Source: Dendrophyllia cribrosa
Taxonomy: Eukaryota; Cnidaria; Anthozoa; Scleractinia; Dendrophylliidae
Length of the DNA: 64,000 nucleotides
Direction of reading: 5' to 3'
NCBI GenBank assembly: GCA_024195265.1
Contig: JAJLRJ010000014.1
Location: 21,365,480 to 21,429,479 of the forward strand
Part shown: in pieces, positions 33,370-44,860 of the stretch
How positions within the stretch are numbered: position 1 is the stretch's first letter
How the letters are laid out: every line of letters starts with the position of its first letter
Made by a program: the position numbers and the translations under genes
Notes under the pieces: model-generated
Told to the model about the DNA's origin: nothing
Databases searched by the model: none
The model's input: the letters and a program-made list of their open reading frames with translations, nothing else

Positions 33370-34414
33370 ATGGCTTTTGTTCATCATGAATCTCAAGAGT
33401 GTACGAAATCGGAACTCGGTCTCTTCACGATTCCGGCTACACAAACATCTATCACCAAGGGACAATGGATTGAATATCATCCCCTTAGTAACATTACTGA
33501 CAGTGGTCCGATCGAATTTAATGTCTCGGGAACTGGGGAAGAATATCTAGATTTAGCACGAACCCTGACTCAGTGAGTTGTTTGTTAAAGCCAAGATCAC
33601 TAAAGCAAACGGTACCGCTTTAGACCCAAACACAGAAGTAGGGCCCGTGAACCTCTTTCTCCATTCCTTATTTTCACAAGTGGACGTGTCTTTGAATGAG
33701 CGACTTATTTCCCCATCAACCAATACCTACCCTTATCGCGCCATGATTGAAACGTTGCTGAACTGCAGGGAAGAGGCCAAAACAAGTCAACTGTCCATGG
33801 CTATGTTTTACAAGGATACCCCTGGAAAGATGGATGCAGTTAATCCAGTGGCTGAAGATGCCGATGCAAACACGGGTTTAAAGGCTCGCTATGAATTCAC
33901 GAAACAGAGTAACACGGTGGACATGATGGGACTGATACACAGCGATATTTTCTTTCAAGACCGGTTAATACTGAACAGAGTCAATCTGAGAATCAAGCTC
34001 AACAGAGCCAAGAATTCGTTTTGCTTGCTGTCATCAGCTGGCGGTGCCAACTTCAAGGTGGTTATCACAGAAGCAATCCTGTACGTTCGCAAAGTTAAAG
34101 TAGCCTCTTCCATTAGTTTGGGACATGCAGCTGTGCTAAAGCAAACGACTGCCAAATATCCGATTCGCCGAGTCGACTGCAAAGTCCTTTCCATTCCTGG
34201 AGGATTCAGCTCATTTACCCCGGACAATCTTTTCCTGGGTCACATTCCGAAGCATGTTAGTATGAACACCATTGTACATAGGTTTTCTAGCAATAAGCAC
34301 CGAAATGATTTTCTTGTAAAACGCTTTATCGAAAAACACTCCCCTTTAAGTCTAAAAAAGTATCATACCCATGTAACCAAACAAAGATCAAAAGCACAAC
34401 AAAAAGTTCAGTAA
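33370..34414 (+). pseudogene. Polinton major capsid protein, frameshifted and truncated
   Basis: The start (MAFVHHESQECTKSELGLF...) and the IEFNVSGTGEEYLDL block are typical of the double-jelly-roll major capsid protein of Polintons. The frame changes near 33573 and continues to 34414. The recognisable capsid sequence stops after DNLFLGHIPK (about 34250). The last about 50 residues are basic and unlike a capsid C-terminus, suggesting a deletion that joined the gene to unrelated DNA. The second jelly roll is therefore incomplete. Confidence 0.75.
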
Positions 34415-34502
34415 AGACACCATGTAATTTCCTTTCCATGTACTTTATTGAGTGATCAAAATAAAGAAGTGATTACAATGAACAAATGTCTCTTGTCATG
34501 AT

Positions 34503-35188
34503 TTATAATCGTAACCAGCGAACAGCTTGAGGGCGTGGACTTGCGATCCTTCGCTTTTGCTTTTTCACGGGTGACGAGGAAGGAGGTGGGGTAGGAAGCC
34601 AACGAGAGGGACTATTCGGTGTCTCATCTCTCACTCTTGCTTTAAACTCCCGGATGGTGCTCTGCCTCTGGGGACGTTCATTCGCGCCAGACCTCTCGCA
34701 AACACTGACCATCCAACATGCTCAAATCCTTTGCGGTGACGTACTATATCGTTGACTAAATCCACCACGTGAGACCCGGGTATCGGTTTGTTTTCGTACA
34801 ACAACTCCCCTTTTTCATTCCACTGCAACACATCTCGGTTTTATTTTATTTTATCCAAGAGTTGTCTAGCCCCAGCGTTGTACATCTTAGGTACACTTTT
34901 CATGACTTCTTGTTCTACAGCCGTGGTTATAGTTTCCACTTCGATGGTTTCTTCACTTTCTTCTGGTTTAGGATTTTCCACTGGCTTAGGGGCTGTTAGT
35001 TTGACTTGAAGTGGTTGCCCTTTTCTCTGATCGTAATAAGTCAGATAGCGCTGTAACACCTGATTGTACAGTCTCGCTTTTTCGTCGTCATCTAGCTCTT
35101 TACTGGATAAAATCTGTCCCATTTCACTGTCTAAGTTTTTTAAAGTTTGAGTCACAGGTGGGGTTAATATCTGCTGGCGTTGTTGCAA
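34503..35188 (-). pseudogene. Polinton-associated hypothetical protein (three frames)
   Basis: Minus-strand pieces 35188-34841, 34831-34631 and 34712-34503 form one decayed gene. The N-terminal part is Gln/Pro-rich with an acidic EESEETIEVETI segment. It is followed by LQWNEKGELLYENKPIPGSH, VVDLVNDIVRHRKGF and an Arg-rich end. I recognise the middle block from cnidarian Polinton-like elements; no function is known to me. Confidence 0.55.
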
Positions 35189-35237
35189 TCATTCTAGGGT
35201 TCTCGGGAACGAGAACCATGCGCTTGGTATGATTCAT

Positions 35238-36053
35238 TTAGGTAAGTATGGAGCTTAATACACGAAGAATTGGTGGTAACAAAACACTTAAAAAGTTTCC
35301 TCCCTGTTGGACCAAGATTTTCTTTTTCTTAGCAAGGGGAGTACTTTTTTCGGCTAGAGCAATCAAGGATTTCTTGTGGGTTAAAAGTTTTCTCTTGGCG
35401 GGTTTACTGACAGGCGCAGTCTCTTTTAACACGTTGAGAACGCACTCACAAATGGTTCTTACTAAAGCGTCGTCGGCTACTTTCAAAATCGCTTTACGTT
35501 GAGCTGGAGTACACTTGGCAAGGAGTTTAAGAAAATCGTGGTTCTTTCTCAATCGCTGGGCCATGCTCAACTGATTTATATCGCTGTGATGCAGTCTTTT
35601 TATACCTTTCGTATGTAACCAAACTGAGTCTCCCCAGGGAGACTCAGATATGCTCATATCTCTTAATTCTTTTCCGCGGTGAAAGATGTTTTGCAAAATA
35701 AAGATGACACTCAAATTGTGGTGATGACATCCTTTCGTGAATAGACTAGTAATTCTGTGATCATTACTAAGTTCTTGCATTAGATCATCAATAACCACAA
35801 GGTTTCGAATCGATGGATCTATCATGGATTCCAAGTCACTCGGGACTCCCTCCACAAAAGTAATGTTAGGAATACTCCTTTGCATTTCATCGTACGCTGG
35901 TTGATAAATCCCGTAACACCATATAATATTTTCAGGCGCCCCATCAATTATTTCTTCTCCTGATTCTAATAAACGTTTAACAAATTGACTCTTTCCGCAA
36001 CATGTTGGTCCGGCCACAAGCGCGGGGAAGGGATGTTTCCACCTCGGATCCAT
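35238..36053 (-). pseudogene. packaging ATPase fused in frame to a small basic protein
   Basis: The likely start is the ATG at 36053 (MDPRWKHPFPALVAGPTCCGKS), giving the Walker A motif GPTCCGKS at about residues 15-22. The Walker B strand is LVVIDDLM (about residues 90-97), followed by HHHNLSVIFILQN. This is the A32/FtsK-HerA-like DNA packaging ATPase of Polintons. Before the normal end, the frame passes through a linker into MAQRLRKNHDFLKLLAKCTP (35564), the start of a separate 108-aa Lys-rich protein with a hydrophobic tail (GGNFLSVLLPPILRVLSSIL). I recognise it as a usually independent Polinton gene. A deletion has therefore removed the ATPase C-terminus and joined the genes. Confidence 0.7.
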
Positions 36054-36090
36054 GATCACAACTGACTGATCAAACTGCGAACACTTTGAT

Positions 36091-36291
36091 TTATTCCCAA
36101 ACAGTCTTGGGTGGCGTGTCTTTCCCATACACACGAACCATGTTGGTGTTTTGTAATTTAGCAAATTGCAGCCAATATCTCCGTTCGAGTTCGGATAAGT
36201 CATGTACTCGATTTAAATGATCTGCCAATCGAACCAGAAATTTTGACCCGCAATCAGGAACTGGGCAGTGTTTACATCTCCTTCGTACCAT
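36091..36291 (-). CDS. C2H2-type zinc-finger protein, 66 aa
   Basis: The ATG at 36291 gives a short protein with CKHCPVPDCGSKFLVRLADH and LNRVHD, a C-x4-C-x12-H-x4-H zinc finger near the N-terminus. A small zinc-finger gene just upstream of the packaging ATPase is a recurring feature of these elements. It appears intact. It may regulate element genes; that is inference. Confidence 0.6.
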   Translation of the reverse strand: MVRRRCKHCPVPDCGSKFLVRLADHLNRVHDLSELERRYWLQFAKLQNTNMVRVYGKDTPPKTVWE

Positions 36292-36447
36292 GTTAACCCT
36301 GTGAGAGTTTGATTTCAAATGAACAAATCTGTTTGAAAGACGAAATTTATCGCTAATTTAACACGAAACGACAGTCAAACGCCAAAAGCGTCAAAAACGC
36401 CACATTTTTAGCGTTGTGTTTTTCCCTGGGATCTCGCGTGTACATGT

Positions 36448-36474
36448 AGGTCGCGCGTCGGGACACGCGCGACC
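36448..36474. other. GC-rich hairpin between zinc-finger gene and PolB
   Basis: AGGTCGCGCGT (36448-36458) pairs with ACGCGCGACCT (36464-36474) across a 5-base loop, inside a 300-base AT-rich intergenic stretch. It could act in transcription or RNA ending for the minus-strand PolB gene upstream. Confidence 0.4.
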
Positions 36475-36620
36475 TCCCGCGTGTTGAGACATAAATCAAG
36501 CCATGATTAAATTCAGCCAACTTTGTTAATTTACAAATCACACACTTATATTTACCATCATTCAAAACTATATCCTAAAACGATGAAACTCTACATACAA
36601 TCTATATTTACGAATTAAAC

Positions 36621-39081
36621 TTAAATATCTAGAGGCAGGGTGGTGACTCCATCTTCCAAGACTTTTCGTTTGGGGTAAAAGTAGGCAAAGCCATCCCGTA
36701 CTTGTTCATAAGCATACATGCTGTTGTTGACTACTCGAAAACCCTTGTTCAGTCCTGCACTACTCTGTTTGGTCAATAAAACATTAAGATATTTTTCTTT
36801 GTTAATGTCATTCGTTTTCTTATTGACCCCCTTACAGCTGAACTTATCATAGTCTCCAAAACAATAGTAGGTTTTGCTACTTAATCCAATAATTCCTTCC
36901 CCTGACCACTCTTCCTTAAACAGCCCAGGTGTTCTCTTGTCATAAGCTTTATGTTCTTGTGTATCAGTTCTTGGGAACCAGTTGGATTTCTCCCTCTCAA
37001 ATTCCTCTTTCAGTTCTGGTCTAACCAAACTTTCCACCGATGGACCCGCGATCGCGATATAGGCAGAGTCAGTGTCTATCTCACAGTACTGAAAATCACT
37101 ACGATCAAGATACCGTGCCACCAAAACCCATGGAACTGAAAGACCGTTTGAGACGGAACATGAAAGCCATCCACTGGGATTCTTCTTTCTCCGATGCATT
37201 TCTCTGTGTTATTCATCTGGTGGCGTATATGAATCCCAGCTTCGCGTGCCTTCCATTCTAACCACTCCGTGGCCATCCTGGAGGAACTTTCTATCTTGAA
37301 GCCAGTTTCTTCTCTTCGTCGCGTAAACGATCCTGTGGGCATATCTTGCATGATGGCCCACAGGTATAAGGCATTGGCGTCATACCCTACGATCTTTTCA
37401 CACAACTTTGCTTCTTTCCCTTGATTTTCCATCTCCTTTTCTCTAATCTTGGTCTTCCCTGCTTCGTGATAGCGATGGAAGATGATGCTTGGTCCACCCA
37501 CCATATTTGAGTGAAGAGAAGAAGGCTTCTTGAGGTGGAAGCATAGTGTGCTGTAACTTCTCCAGAGAATCCATCCATTCATATGGGAAGAAGCCTTTGG
37601 TTTGTGGACATTCGTAAGCTTTGAGAAACTTATCGTAACTGAACCCAGGCGCCAGAAAGTTGGTGACATCCAGGAAACGGAGATGTGGGGTCTTCAAGCA
37701 CATGAAGTTGTTGTTGCGTTTAATGGTAAATTGAACACCTTCTTCTTGGACCAGGACAGGAAACAGAAATTCTTTGACCGCATTCAAGTCATATTTGCCA
37801 GAATTGAAGCCTAGGACAGGAAGTTCTTGCAGATATTCCTCGAATCTCTCTCTTAGTTTCTTCAAGGGGTGGTCTTTTTTCTTCTGAGGTTCAGGGCTGT
37901 TAACTTCTGGTTTATCTTCGACATACTGTTCATCACTCTGGTTCTCGCGTTCGCGATCCAAAGCTCGGTAAAACGAGGCACCTTGCTCACTTTCCACTTC
38001 ATCATCCAGGAAAGCACGATCTTCTTCCGTCTCAGATTCTATGTCTTCTTCTTCATCATCGCTCTCCATAAGATCTTCTCCTTCATCATCGCTATTCTCT
38101 TGGACGCTAATATCTGTACCACTTTCTCTGGTCGGTTGTGGTTGTGGTCTATAGCTTCAAGTAGGAATGAAAACTCTTGCTTCATGAGATGACAACTTTC
38201 TTCACTGATTTTCACTAGGTAGTCCACCATATCTTTTACAAGCTGTTTGGAGACCCCATCTGACACGAAACACTTGGGTTGGTCATATCCTGGAACATTG
38301 GAGCAGACACTGACACTTAGAGGGATATGCTTGGCATTCCAGGTAAGTTTCTCTGTATCATCGAGACTGGTGTTGGGGTTGAACATGCATTCAAAGTTGA
38401 AGGTCGCTCTGTATGGAAAGTACTTTAGTTGTTGTGGAATGGTGAAGCCTTCATCTTCGAGCAGCTGAAAGATGGTGGGTGGCGTCTTGTACGCACCGCC
38501 AGGAAACATGAAGTGAACCTTTGCCTCACAGGTTCGCTCGTGGTGATGCAGTTTTCCCACATGCTTCCAGAATTTTCCACATCGAGAACAGCAGTAAGAC
38601 TTGGCGTAATGCTTCATGTTTTTGATGTAGGAAAAGTGCTGTTGGTGAAGGTTGAGGTAGAGGGTACTTGGGTAATGGGAAAGGGATCGGTGAATCAGCT
38701 GAGCGGCAATCTCCGGCTTGGAATCATCATCCTCTTTCTGTTCATCGCCGTCATCCTCCTCTCCATCGGGTTTGGTGAGTTCTAACGAGTACACAAAGAT
38801 GTTGACTTCAAAGAGTTGCTCGAGATCATGGAGTTCTTTGAGCTTCACCCCACAGAACTTCTTTTTGTCCAGTTGGGTTTCGCGATATATCTCGTAGTAA
38901 TGCTTTGCGTCTCGCTCCTGTTTGTTTCAATTGTTAGATTTAAACTGCTGTTATGGGTTTTTAGGATTTCAAAGTCTTTCGCTAAACTCTCAATAGTGTG
39001 ATGGCCTGGAAGTAAGGTTGCGCCACGTGATGAACCATTAGGGGGAGGGTTTGTTGGTGAAATAACTGCTTCTTCTTTCAA
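36621..39081 (-). pseudogene. protein-primed family B DNA polymerase, multiply broken
   Basis: The N-terminal block (38848-38039) has a zinc-binding CCSRCGKFWKHVGKLHHHERTC region and FPYRATFNFECMF; the usual exonuclease I Asp-x-Glu reads Asn-Phe-Glu here. Next come GFNSGKYDLN (exonuclease II-like) and the YDKFL region (38069-37443), then IVGYDANALYLWAIM (polymerase motif A, about 37375) and a VFQFHGFWWHG block. About 37090 gives EIDTDSAYIAI (motif C). The conserved middle with the KxxYG motif is missing, so at least one internal deletion and three frameshifts are present. N-terminal similarity fades upstream of about 38960. Confidence 0.8.
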
Positions 39082-39244
39082 ATTATGCCATGAGTTGAAA
39101 ATTGAGCAAGAGACAAGACGGATATAACTCGGTTTCGGAAGGGGTGATCGAAGTAGATCGTGTGAGGATTCGAAGGTGTGATGATTGTTAACACAACCAT
39201 GATGGTATATATAATTACTTTTTTAAATATAAATATATATAATC

Positions 39245-41050
39245 ATGTTTGGCAGACGGCCCGGTGGATTTAATCCTAATTCAAATCTTGGTATAAACAT
39301 GGGCGGCCACAATTACGGGCCCCCACCCCCTTTTTATTCGACCCCAAACGCCTATACCCATGTAAAGCCAAAGCCACCCCCAGATCCACTAGCCTGGATG
39401 GAAACACCGGAGGCAATAAAGCTCTCTGCCGCGGCCAAGGCCAAGGCGATCTCAGACTTCAAAAAGCGTTTCCCGCTCGCTGATATGTCCCACTTTGAAG
39501 TGCAAGTAGATTTTAGCGACAACCGCAAAACCGCCACAGGGGAAGTGCTTTACAAAAAGGGTCCTGGCTCATGGGTGCTCGTTACAAGAATGCCCCACAA
39601 AGATTGGCCTCAAGCCATGACAGACGCTCTTGGGCTCCATCAAGACAGCGGTTTCCCTTATCAGTTATCGTTGGGGCAACCAGAAAAGTCAATCCCGGCT
39701 GTTGATTTCTCCACCACAATAGACAAGGATATGATGATTGGCGCAATCTTGAACGACGAAGCGCAAAAGATTTACGTCACGCCAACTGATTATTTCACAA
39801 CGAAATACAGAAATATCTTCAGGGACACGCAGATTTCATTCACAACCACGAAATACGGCCTAAAGTGGATGGGCGGGCCGCATATGAGTTTTTGGCCACA
39901 ACAACTCTCCTTCGCACTGTGGTGTGCAGCAACCGGCTGCGGAATCTTGCGTGACATTCTCTTCTATAAGAACTCAAGTCTATCCCTAACCCCCCAGCTC
40001 CGGTCGTTTTACCGGTTTCACGTTTATTTCACAACAAGGCGAATACTCTACAAGATGGGTAGGGAACAAAGTGTGAGTGCTTTGCCAGACGACCCCCCAT
40101 TCAACCAGAAAGACAACAAGTACAACATCGACGCGTACAAGAAGATTTGCATAGAGTTCGGTATCGACCCCAGTTCTGACTTCCGTTACACATATGGCAA
40201 GAACCACAGTCTTGGGAATGTCTACATTTGGGCTTATGGAGAGGGCAACATTTCTACCGATTACACCTATCCAGACCCCGATCTAGCTCTGTTCAATGAT
40301 GAGCACGTGACTGACAGAAAAGACCCCAACTTTCGCGCCAATGGAATATCTTTCGTCCGCAACAATCAAGGGGCGGACACCCAGTTCGAGCACTTTGTGC
40401 CAAATTACGCACAGGGGCTAACACAACCAGGGCTCGCGCGTATGAACCAATCAATTGAGGCCTTTGTGTACTGCATTCTTGGTTCACAAGCCAAAACCCA
40501 CAGCAGCATCATTGGAAGAGGAGGCCAGGCGTTCGAAACGCAGAGAGTATTCCTCACCCATCTAGAGGAGGCCATAATACTGAACGACATCGCAACAAGC
40601 GTACAGCGATACCAGCTTGCCATCCAAGCAACGAAACTGCGCTTAGACTTTGCGACAGCACCCGGAAGCTGGCTCATGCCATCACGCATGATTATCAACA
40701 CAGAGAGCGTGATCGGGTATAACAACAATCTACAGAAGGCAACGCAAGGGATGAAGCTGGGCGTAAACAATGATGTTAATCTGGGCACAAAAAAGGCTTC
40801 TTTGCGCCACATGGACGGTGGGCCAACAAAGATTAATCCACCAAACAGTCACCCATCAAACACGATACATAAACAGGCCACACAGGCACAGGGCATCGCA
40901 CCCAAACCAACCCCCACACCACAACCAGCCCCAACACACCACACCACAGCCATGTCCACACCACAGCCCGACTCACATCACGTAAACAAGGCACTCATTG
41001 CTGTGGGTGCGCTTGCTTTGGCAGGGCTTTTCGATTGGTCGAGATAAGTG
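39245..41050 (+). CDS. virus-like structural protein candidate, 600 aa
   Basis: An intact ORF with a Gly/Pro-rich start (MFGRRPGGFNPNSNLG...), a long central region rich in aromatic residues and beta-type sequence (VTPTDYFTTKYRNIF, FRFTYGKNHSLGNVYIW-like stretch), a Pro/Thr/His-rich linker at about 535-580, and a hydrophobic C-terminal segment (ALIAVGALALAGLF) ending in Arg. I have a memory of close relatives in cnidarian virus-like loci, but no function. Its size, tail anchor and neighbours suggest a capsid-associated or spike-type protein. It ends 4 bases from the convergent gene. A TATATAT motif lies just before the ATG. Confidence 0.65.
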
Positions 41051-41051
41051 T

Positions 41052-42537
41052 TCAAGACTTCGAACGCTTTGTGATCCTTTCAACAAGGAAGGCCACAACG
41101 GCAAGGATGAGCAGCCAGGCGTGTTCACCCAGAAATGAGATGACCGACCCAGCCGCTTTGAAAATGAAGCTCACAATTGAACCAATGAGGCCAGGCAGGG
41201 CATTGGCTGCTTTTTTGCCAAGCTCTTTAAGCCCATTTCCAATAGCCTTGGTGGCCTTTGCCAGGCCATTCAAGGTGGCGAGTACCACAGCGCTGATGGT
41301 GATGCCAGCTGCCAGAACAATCGCTTGCAGGGTCCATCCGTAATTCTTGAAGATTTCTCTGACCCTCTCTCTCAAAGACATGCCCCTTTCCCGCACCTCA
41401 ATTTCTGTATTGAGCCTTGCTAGCTCTTCTTCACGTTCAGCAACCCGGGCTTCTGCGGCTTCTCTTTCAGAGGGAGAAGTGTCCTCAGCCTCTATGACGA
41501 GTCTGTCTTCAGCGTTCTGCCGTTCAAGCTCTTCTTTGTTTTGTTTCAGTTCGTCCAGTGGTTTTATGGCGTCCTTTTTTGCTCTAAGTTCCTCTAAGCG
41601 TCTTTCAAATCCCCTTTCATCAAGTTTGAGTTTGTCTATTTCTTTTTGTAGTTTGTCTGCTTGTTGAGCAGCTTTTTGCATCTTGTCCAGTTCTTTTCGT
41701 TTAGCTTGATGCTCAGCTTCAAGATCTCTCTTTTCATTTTTCAGTCTTTGTGTTGCCTCCGTATCCAGTGGCCCCTGTGCATCTTCCAGCTCTTGCATCC
41801 GGTCATCAGCCTCTTTGATTCTATTTCTGAGGGCATCCATGTCGCGGCGAAGTTTTTGTACATCAGCAGCTTTTTGTTCTAATTGTTGTAGTTGCTTTTG
41901 TTTTGCTTCCCGTTCTTTTTGGGTTGTTTGAAGTGCAGCATTTGTTTCAGTTGAAATTTTAGTTCAAGTCATTCCGAGAGCCTCTGATATTTTTGGGAAG
42001 ATTAGCGTTGGGAGTCTTTTCCTCATCCCCAGGGCTTTTTGTTAAAAGATTATACCATTTAGAGCTAGTACGATATTTTACCTGGAGGATGGCCTTATTA
42101 AGATCTGGTCTCTTTTCGTTCCGAAAAGCAAGTTGAGTTATGTCCGCATCGGGGAATATACCGTTAGCCTCTCTTAAGGCAAACTCATCCATAAGTGTCA
42201 TTTCTTGAGTAGGGCCTTCAATGAAAGAGGTTTCTTCAGTGCGGGAGCCTTGTTGCTCTGGGGGGACTATTGTTCTTGTGGCCAAAGGCACTTGTTCACC
42301 AGCCGGGGTGGAAGCAGCGTCTGGTTCAAAGGGTTGTGTCGTGTTGGGGTCTGTGTCTTGGCCCTGGGCCCATCGTCGTTGGACTTCTTGCCGTTCTTCT
42401 TCTGTCATTTTATTCCACTTGTTGTTTAAATTAGCATCACCCCATGGGTTGTCATCATCGTCGTCATCCCCTGTGTCTGGGAAGAGACGGGTTTCCTCAG
42501 TTGCATCAGTTAGATCAACTTCGCCTTCGCCTTCCAT
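41052..42537 (-). pseudogene. acidic coiled-coil membrane protein, frameshifted
   Basis: The first part (42537-41957) is acidic (DDDDDDNPWGD near residue 24) and Gln/Thr/Pro-rich, and ends at a stop. The second part is open in another frame from about 41948 and includes the ATG at 41840. It is a long charged coiled coil followed by hydrophobic segments (WTLQAIVLAAGITISAVVLA, ALPGLIGSIVSFIF, AWLLILAVVAFLV) and a basic end. A slip in an A-run near 41990 and a nearby stop separate them, so I read them as one former gene of about 495 codons. The likely role is a membrane or inner-capsid protein; inferred. Confidence 0.6.
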
Positions 42538-42542
42538 GATGT

Positions 42543-42577
42543 TATATAAATATGAATTTTAAAAACACAAATATATA
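42543..42577. promoter_or_regulatory. shared divergent TATA-type promoter
   Basis: Between the divergent ATGs at 42537 (minus) and 42580 (plus) are only 42 bases. They carry TTATATAAATATG near the minus start and ATATATA (42571-42577) two bases before the plus start. This matches the motif spacing at the other genes of the element. Confidence 0.6.
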
Positions 42578-42579
42578 CC

Positions 42580-43290
42580 ATGGCTGTGCAACCGAATTTA
42601 CTTCCATCTCACAGTGAAAAGACACTGGGCGCCATGAAGGCAGAGCGAACCGTAAAGCGTATCACATTTAACCCCTCTGTGGCCAATCCCGGTGAGACAC
42701 TGTACATCTCGGTGCCCAAGCTGGGCGAGCACGCTGTCATTGTGCCCGGCTCACTTGCACTGGTGTTCAACATCAATCTCTCCGGCGGCCATGTAAACAA
42801 CTATCTCGTACAAAATGTTTCTCGGGCCTTGGTGGACAAGTTCGTTGTAAAGTTTGCCTCCACCACCGTCCAGGACACGTTTGGGTACGACATCTACAAA
42901 ATCTTCGAAGATCTATTCAAATCAACCGATGAGCGGGACAACATGATTATGGAGGGCATCCAGAGTGTGGATTTGTGTAAGATCTGCTCTGGTGCTGGAG
43001 ATAAGAAGACCTCAGGCGTGGATGCGGAAACCAAGCTGGAAACAATATACAAGAATAAGTATCGCATCAAATTGGATCACCAAATCTTAACTGATCACGG
43101 AATCCTATATCCTCAAGCGTTATATAACGATCTGACCTTCGAACTAACCCTCGCTCCTGCATCCCAAATTGTCCGGGGCTCAGACACAAGCAAGCTCGTG
43201 TATAAGTTGGAAAACCTCCAGCTGGAGTATGAGACGATCAGAAGTAAGAGCCTGGCCGACGAGGCAACGAGTACTTACACTAATGGTAAC
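42580..43290 (+). pseudogene. major-capsid-like protein, N-terminal part
   Basis: It starts MAVQPNLLPSHSEKTLGAMK and continues with beta-rich blocks (GETLYISVPKLGEHAVIVPG, SLALVFNINLSGGHVNNYLV, QALYNDLTFELTLAPASQIV, LENLQLEYETIRSKSLADEA). I recognise this as a family of jelly-roll major capsid proteins in cnidarian Polinton-like loci. After about residue 235 the reading passes through a NGNNDNGDNG stretch into an unrelated protein in the same frame. The C-terminal half, including the second jelly roll, has been deleted. Confidence 0.7.
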
Positions 43291-44833
43291 AATGACAATG
43301 GTGACAATGGCATTCCTGCCAAACGTGAGACGCTGGCAATCCTTGTTTCAACTAGCAAGGCCAAAGAAGCTATCGGCGTGCAGCTCACACACGATCATGT
43401 CAAGCGGTTGTCAGACAAGGATATTGAGAAGTACTGCAAAAGGTACGAGGCCTACGTCGGCAACAAGACAACCGAATCCCTAGTTGATTCAGCTATCATG
43501 CTCGCGTCCAAAGGCGTTGGTTTGGTGCTCCCGGTTGATGATCTCAAGGAGTTGCAGCAAGAACTCAAGAACGACTACATCATCAACCAAGAGCTGTCAA
43601 ATCTTTTTTTTTTTTTTTTTTTTTTAGTTTTATTATTTTCTACAAGACAGTTACTTACAGAAATATTGTATAATAACCTTGTTAGTAGGTTACAAAGATA
43701 ATTACAGCATTAGTTACACCTAATTAAGTTACATCAACTAGTTACATCACAGTTACACTTACAGCTACAATACTTTTTTTTTACAAATACTTTTCAATCA
43801 AAATTTTAAATAACATTTATTTTTTAGAGTGTCCGTCTAAATAGATCTTTAGATTCGAATGCTCCCATGAACGAAAGCAAGGAAATAGTTATTTAAGAAT
43901 TAATTTGCGATTTGGCTTTGCTTTTCTCGATGGATAATTTGCTCTTTAGAAAGACAAGGAAAGCTTCAAAGTAGTAGGGATCTTTCTCTTTAGAAGCGTA
44001 GTAAATGTAATATTTGACGATTATTAAGCAGAGGTTTAAACCAAGGTATTTTCTGAAGTTATTTGTGTAGCCGTAAATGATAATATGCTCATTTAAAACG
44101 ATAAAATCGTCATTCTTTACGTTCCACCAGTTGCAGAAAGTTTCCCAAAAGACTTGAACGTCTGGGCATAGAACAAAAAGATGTTTTAAAGTCTGTTTTT
44201 CATCACAAAGATGACAATTGTCATATTGAAGAGCTGTCAAATCTTGCTGGAGGTCTTGCCATGCGATGCGGACGATTGCTGGCGCTTGCCAATGCTGCTC
44301 TCATCACAACAAAACACATCAAGCTTGAACGAGAGCCTGAACCCCAACCCACACATCCAACCAGAGACAGTGAAGGCTATCCACTTGAGGGCTTTGATGA
44401 AGTTGGGCTGGAACCTGGGGTGCCCTTGAAGGAACCTTGAAGCTCTGAGGCCCCGAAAACAAAGCCTGCAACGGAAAAGAATCCCGGCCGCGTTGCTTCT
44501 GGTAAAAGGCTAGCAGAACGCAACCGCCTGGCCCGTGAAGCAAAGAAAAAGGTCGAAGCACAAAAGCCTGCACCATCAACAAGTTGCACAACAAGCGGCA
44601 CAACAAGTGACAGCAACAACAACTCAATCTTTTATATTCTGGGGGTTGGAGGGTTGGTTGTCTCTATTGCAGGTGTGTATTACCAACACGAAGCCATAAT
44701 GCAAAGGCTTGGACGTAAATCTAACACACCAGCAACACCAGCAAACACACAAGCAAACACACCCGCTGTACCACCACCAGCAACACCCCCATCTCGAATT
44801 CCTGTAAGGCAAGGAATTAAAAAAATGGAATAA
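43291..44833 (+). pseudogene. virus-like transmembrane protein split by a LINE
   Basis: The first part (to 43605) contains LAILVSTSKAKEAIGVQLTH and DVKRLSDKDIEKYCKRYEAY-like helical sequence. The second part resumes at 44231 after a LINE insertion and would be in phase with the first. It meets a TGA at 44438-44440, then stays open to the TAA at 44831-44833. That last part has a basic region (KRLAERNRLAREAKKKVEAQ), one membrane segment (SIFYILGVGGLVVSIAGVYY) and a Thr/Pro/Ala-rich tail. Its own start is missing because of the deletion that fused it to the capsid gene. Confidence 0.6.
43606..44228 (-). mobile_element. 5'-truncated LINE with 17-bp target duplication
   Basis: Exact copies of AAGAGCTGTCAAATCTT flank the insertion (43589-43605 and 44229-44245). 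A T-run at 43606-43625 is its poly-A tail on the minus strand. Minus-strand 44222-43893 encodes the end of a LINE ORF2, with a CHLCDEKQTLKHLFVLC zinc-knuckle motif and an FWETFCNWW block. Only the last about 620 bases of the LINE were inserted. Confidence 0.9.
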
Positions 44834-44860
44834 AAAAACAAAAACATATATATACTGACC

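Larger units (their letters stand above)
25552..39100. mobile_element. degraded Polinton/Maverick-type element
   Basis: The gene set is that of Polintons: retroviral-type integrase, penton-like and major capsid proteins, a basic membrane-active-type small protein, an A32-like packaging ATPase and protein-primed PolB. Genes left of 34.4 kb are on the plus strand and those right of it on the minus strand, so they converge, as usual for these elements. A likely left terminus AGTATAGGAGGGACC starts at 25552, preceded by AAACGT. No inverted copy was seen on the right, where a second virus-like element abuts. Nearly every gene is broken by shifts, stops, internal deletions or insertions, so this is a dead copy. 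Confidence 0.8.
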
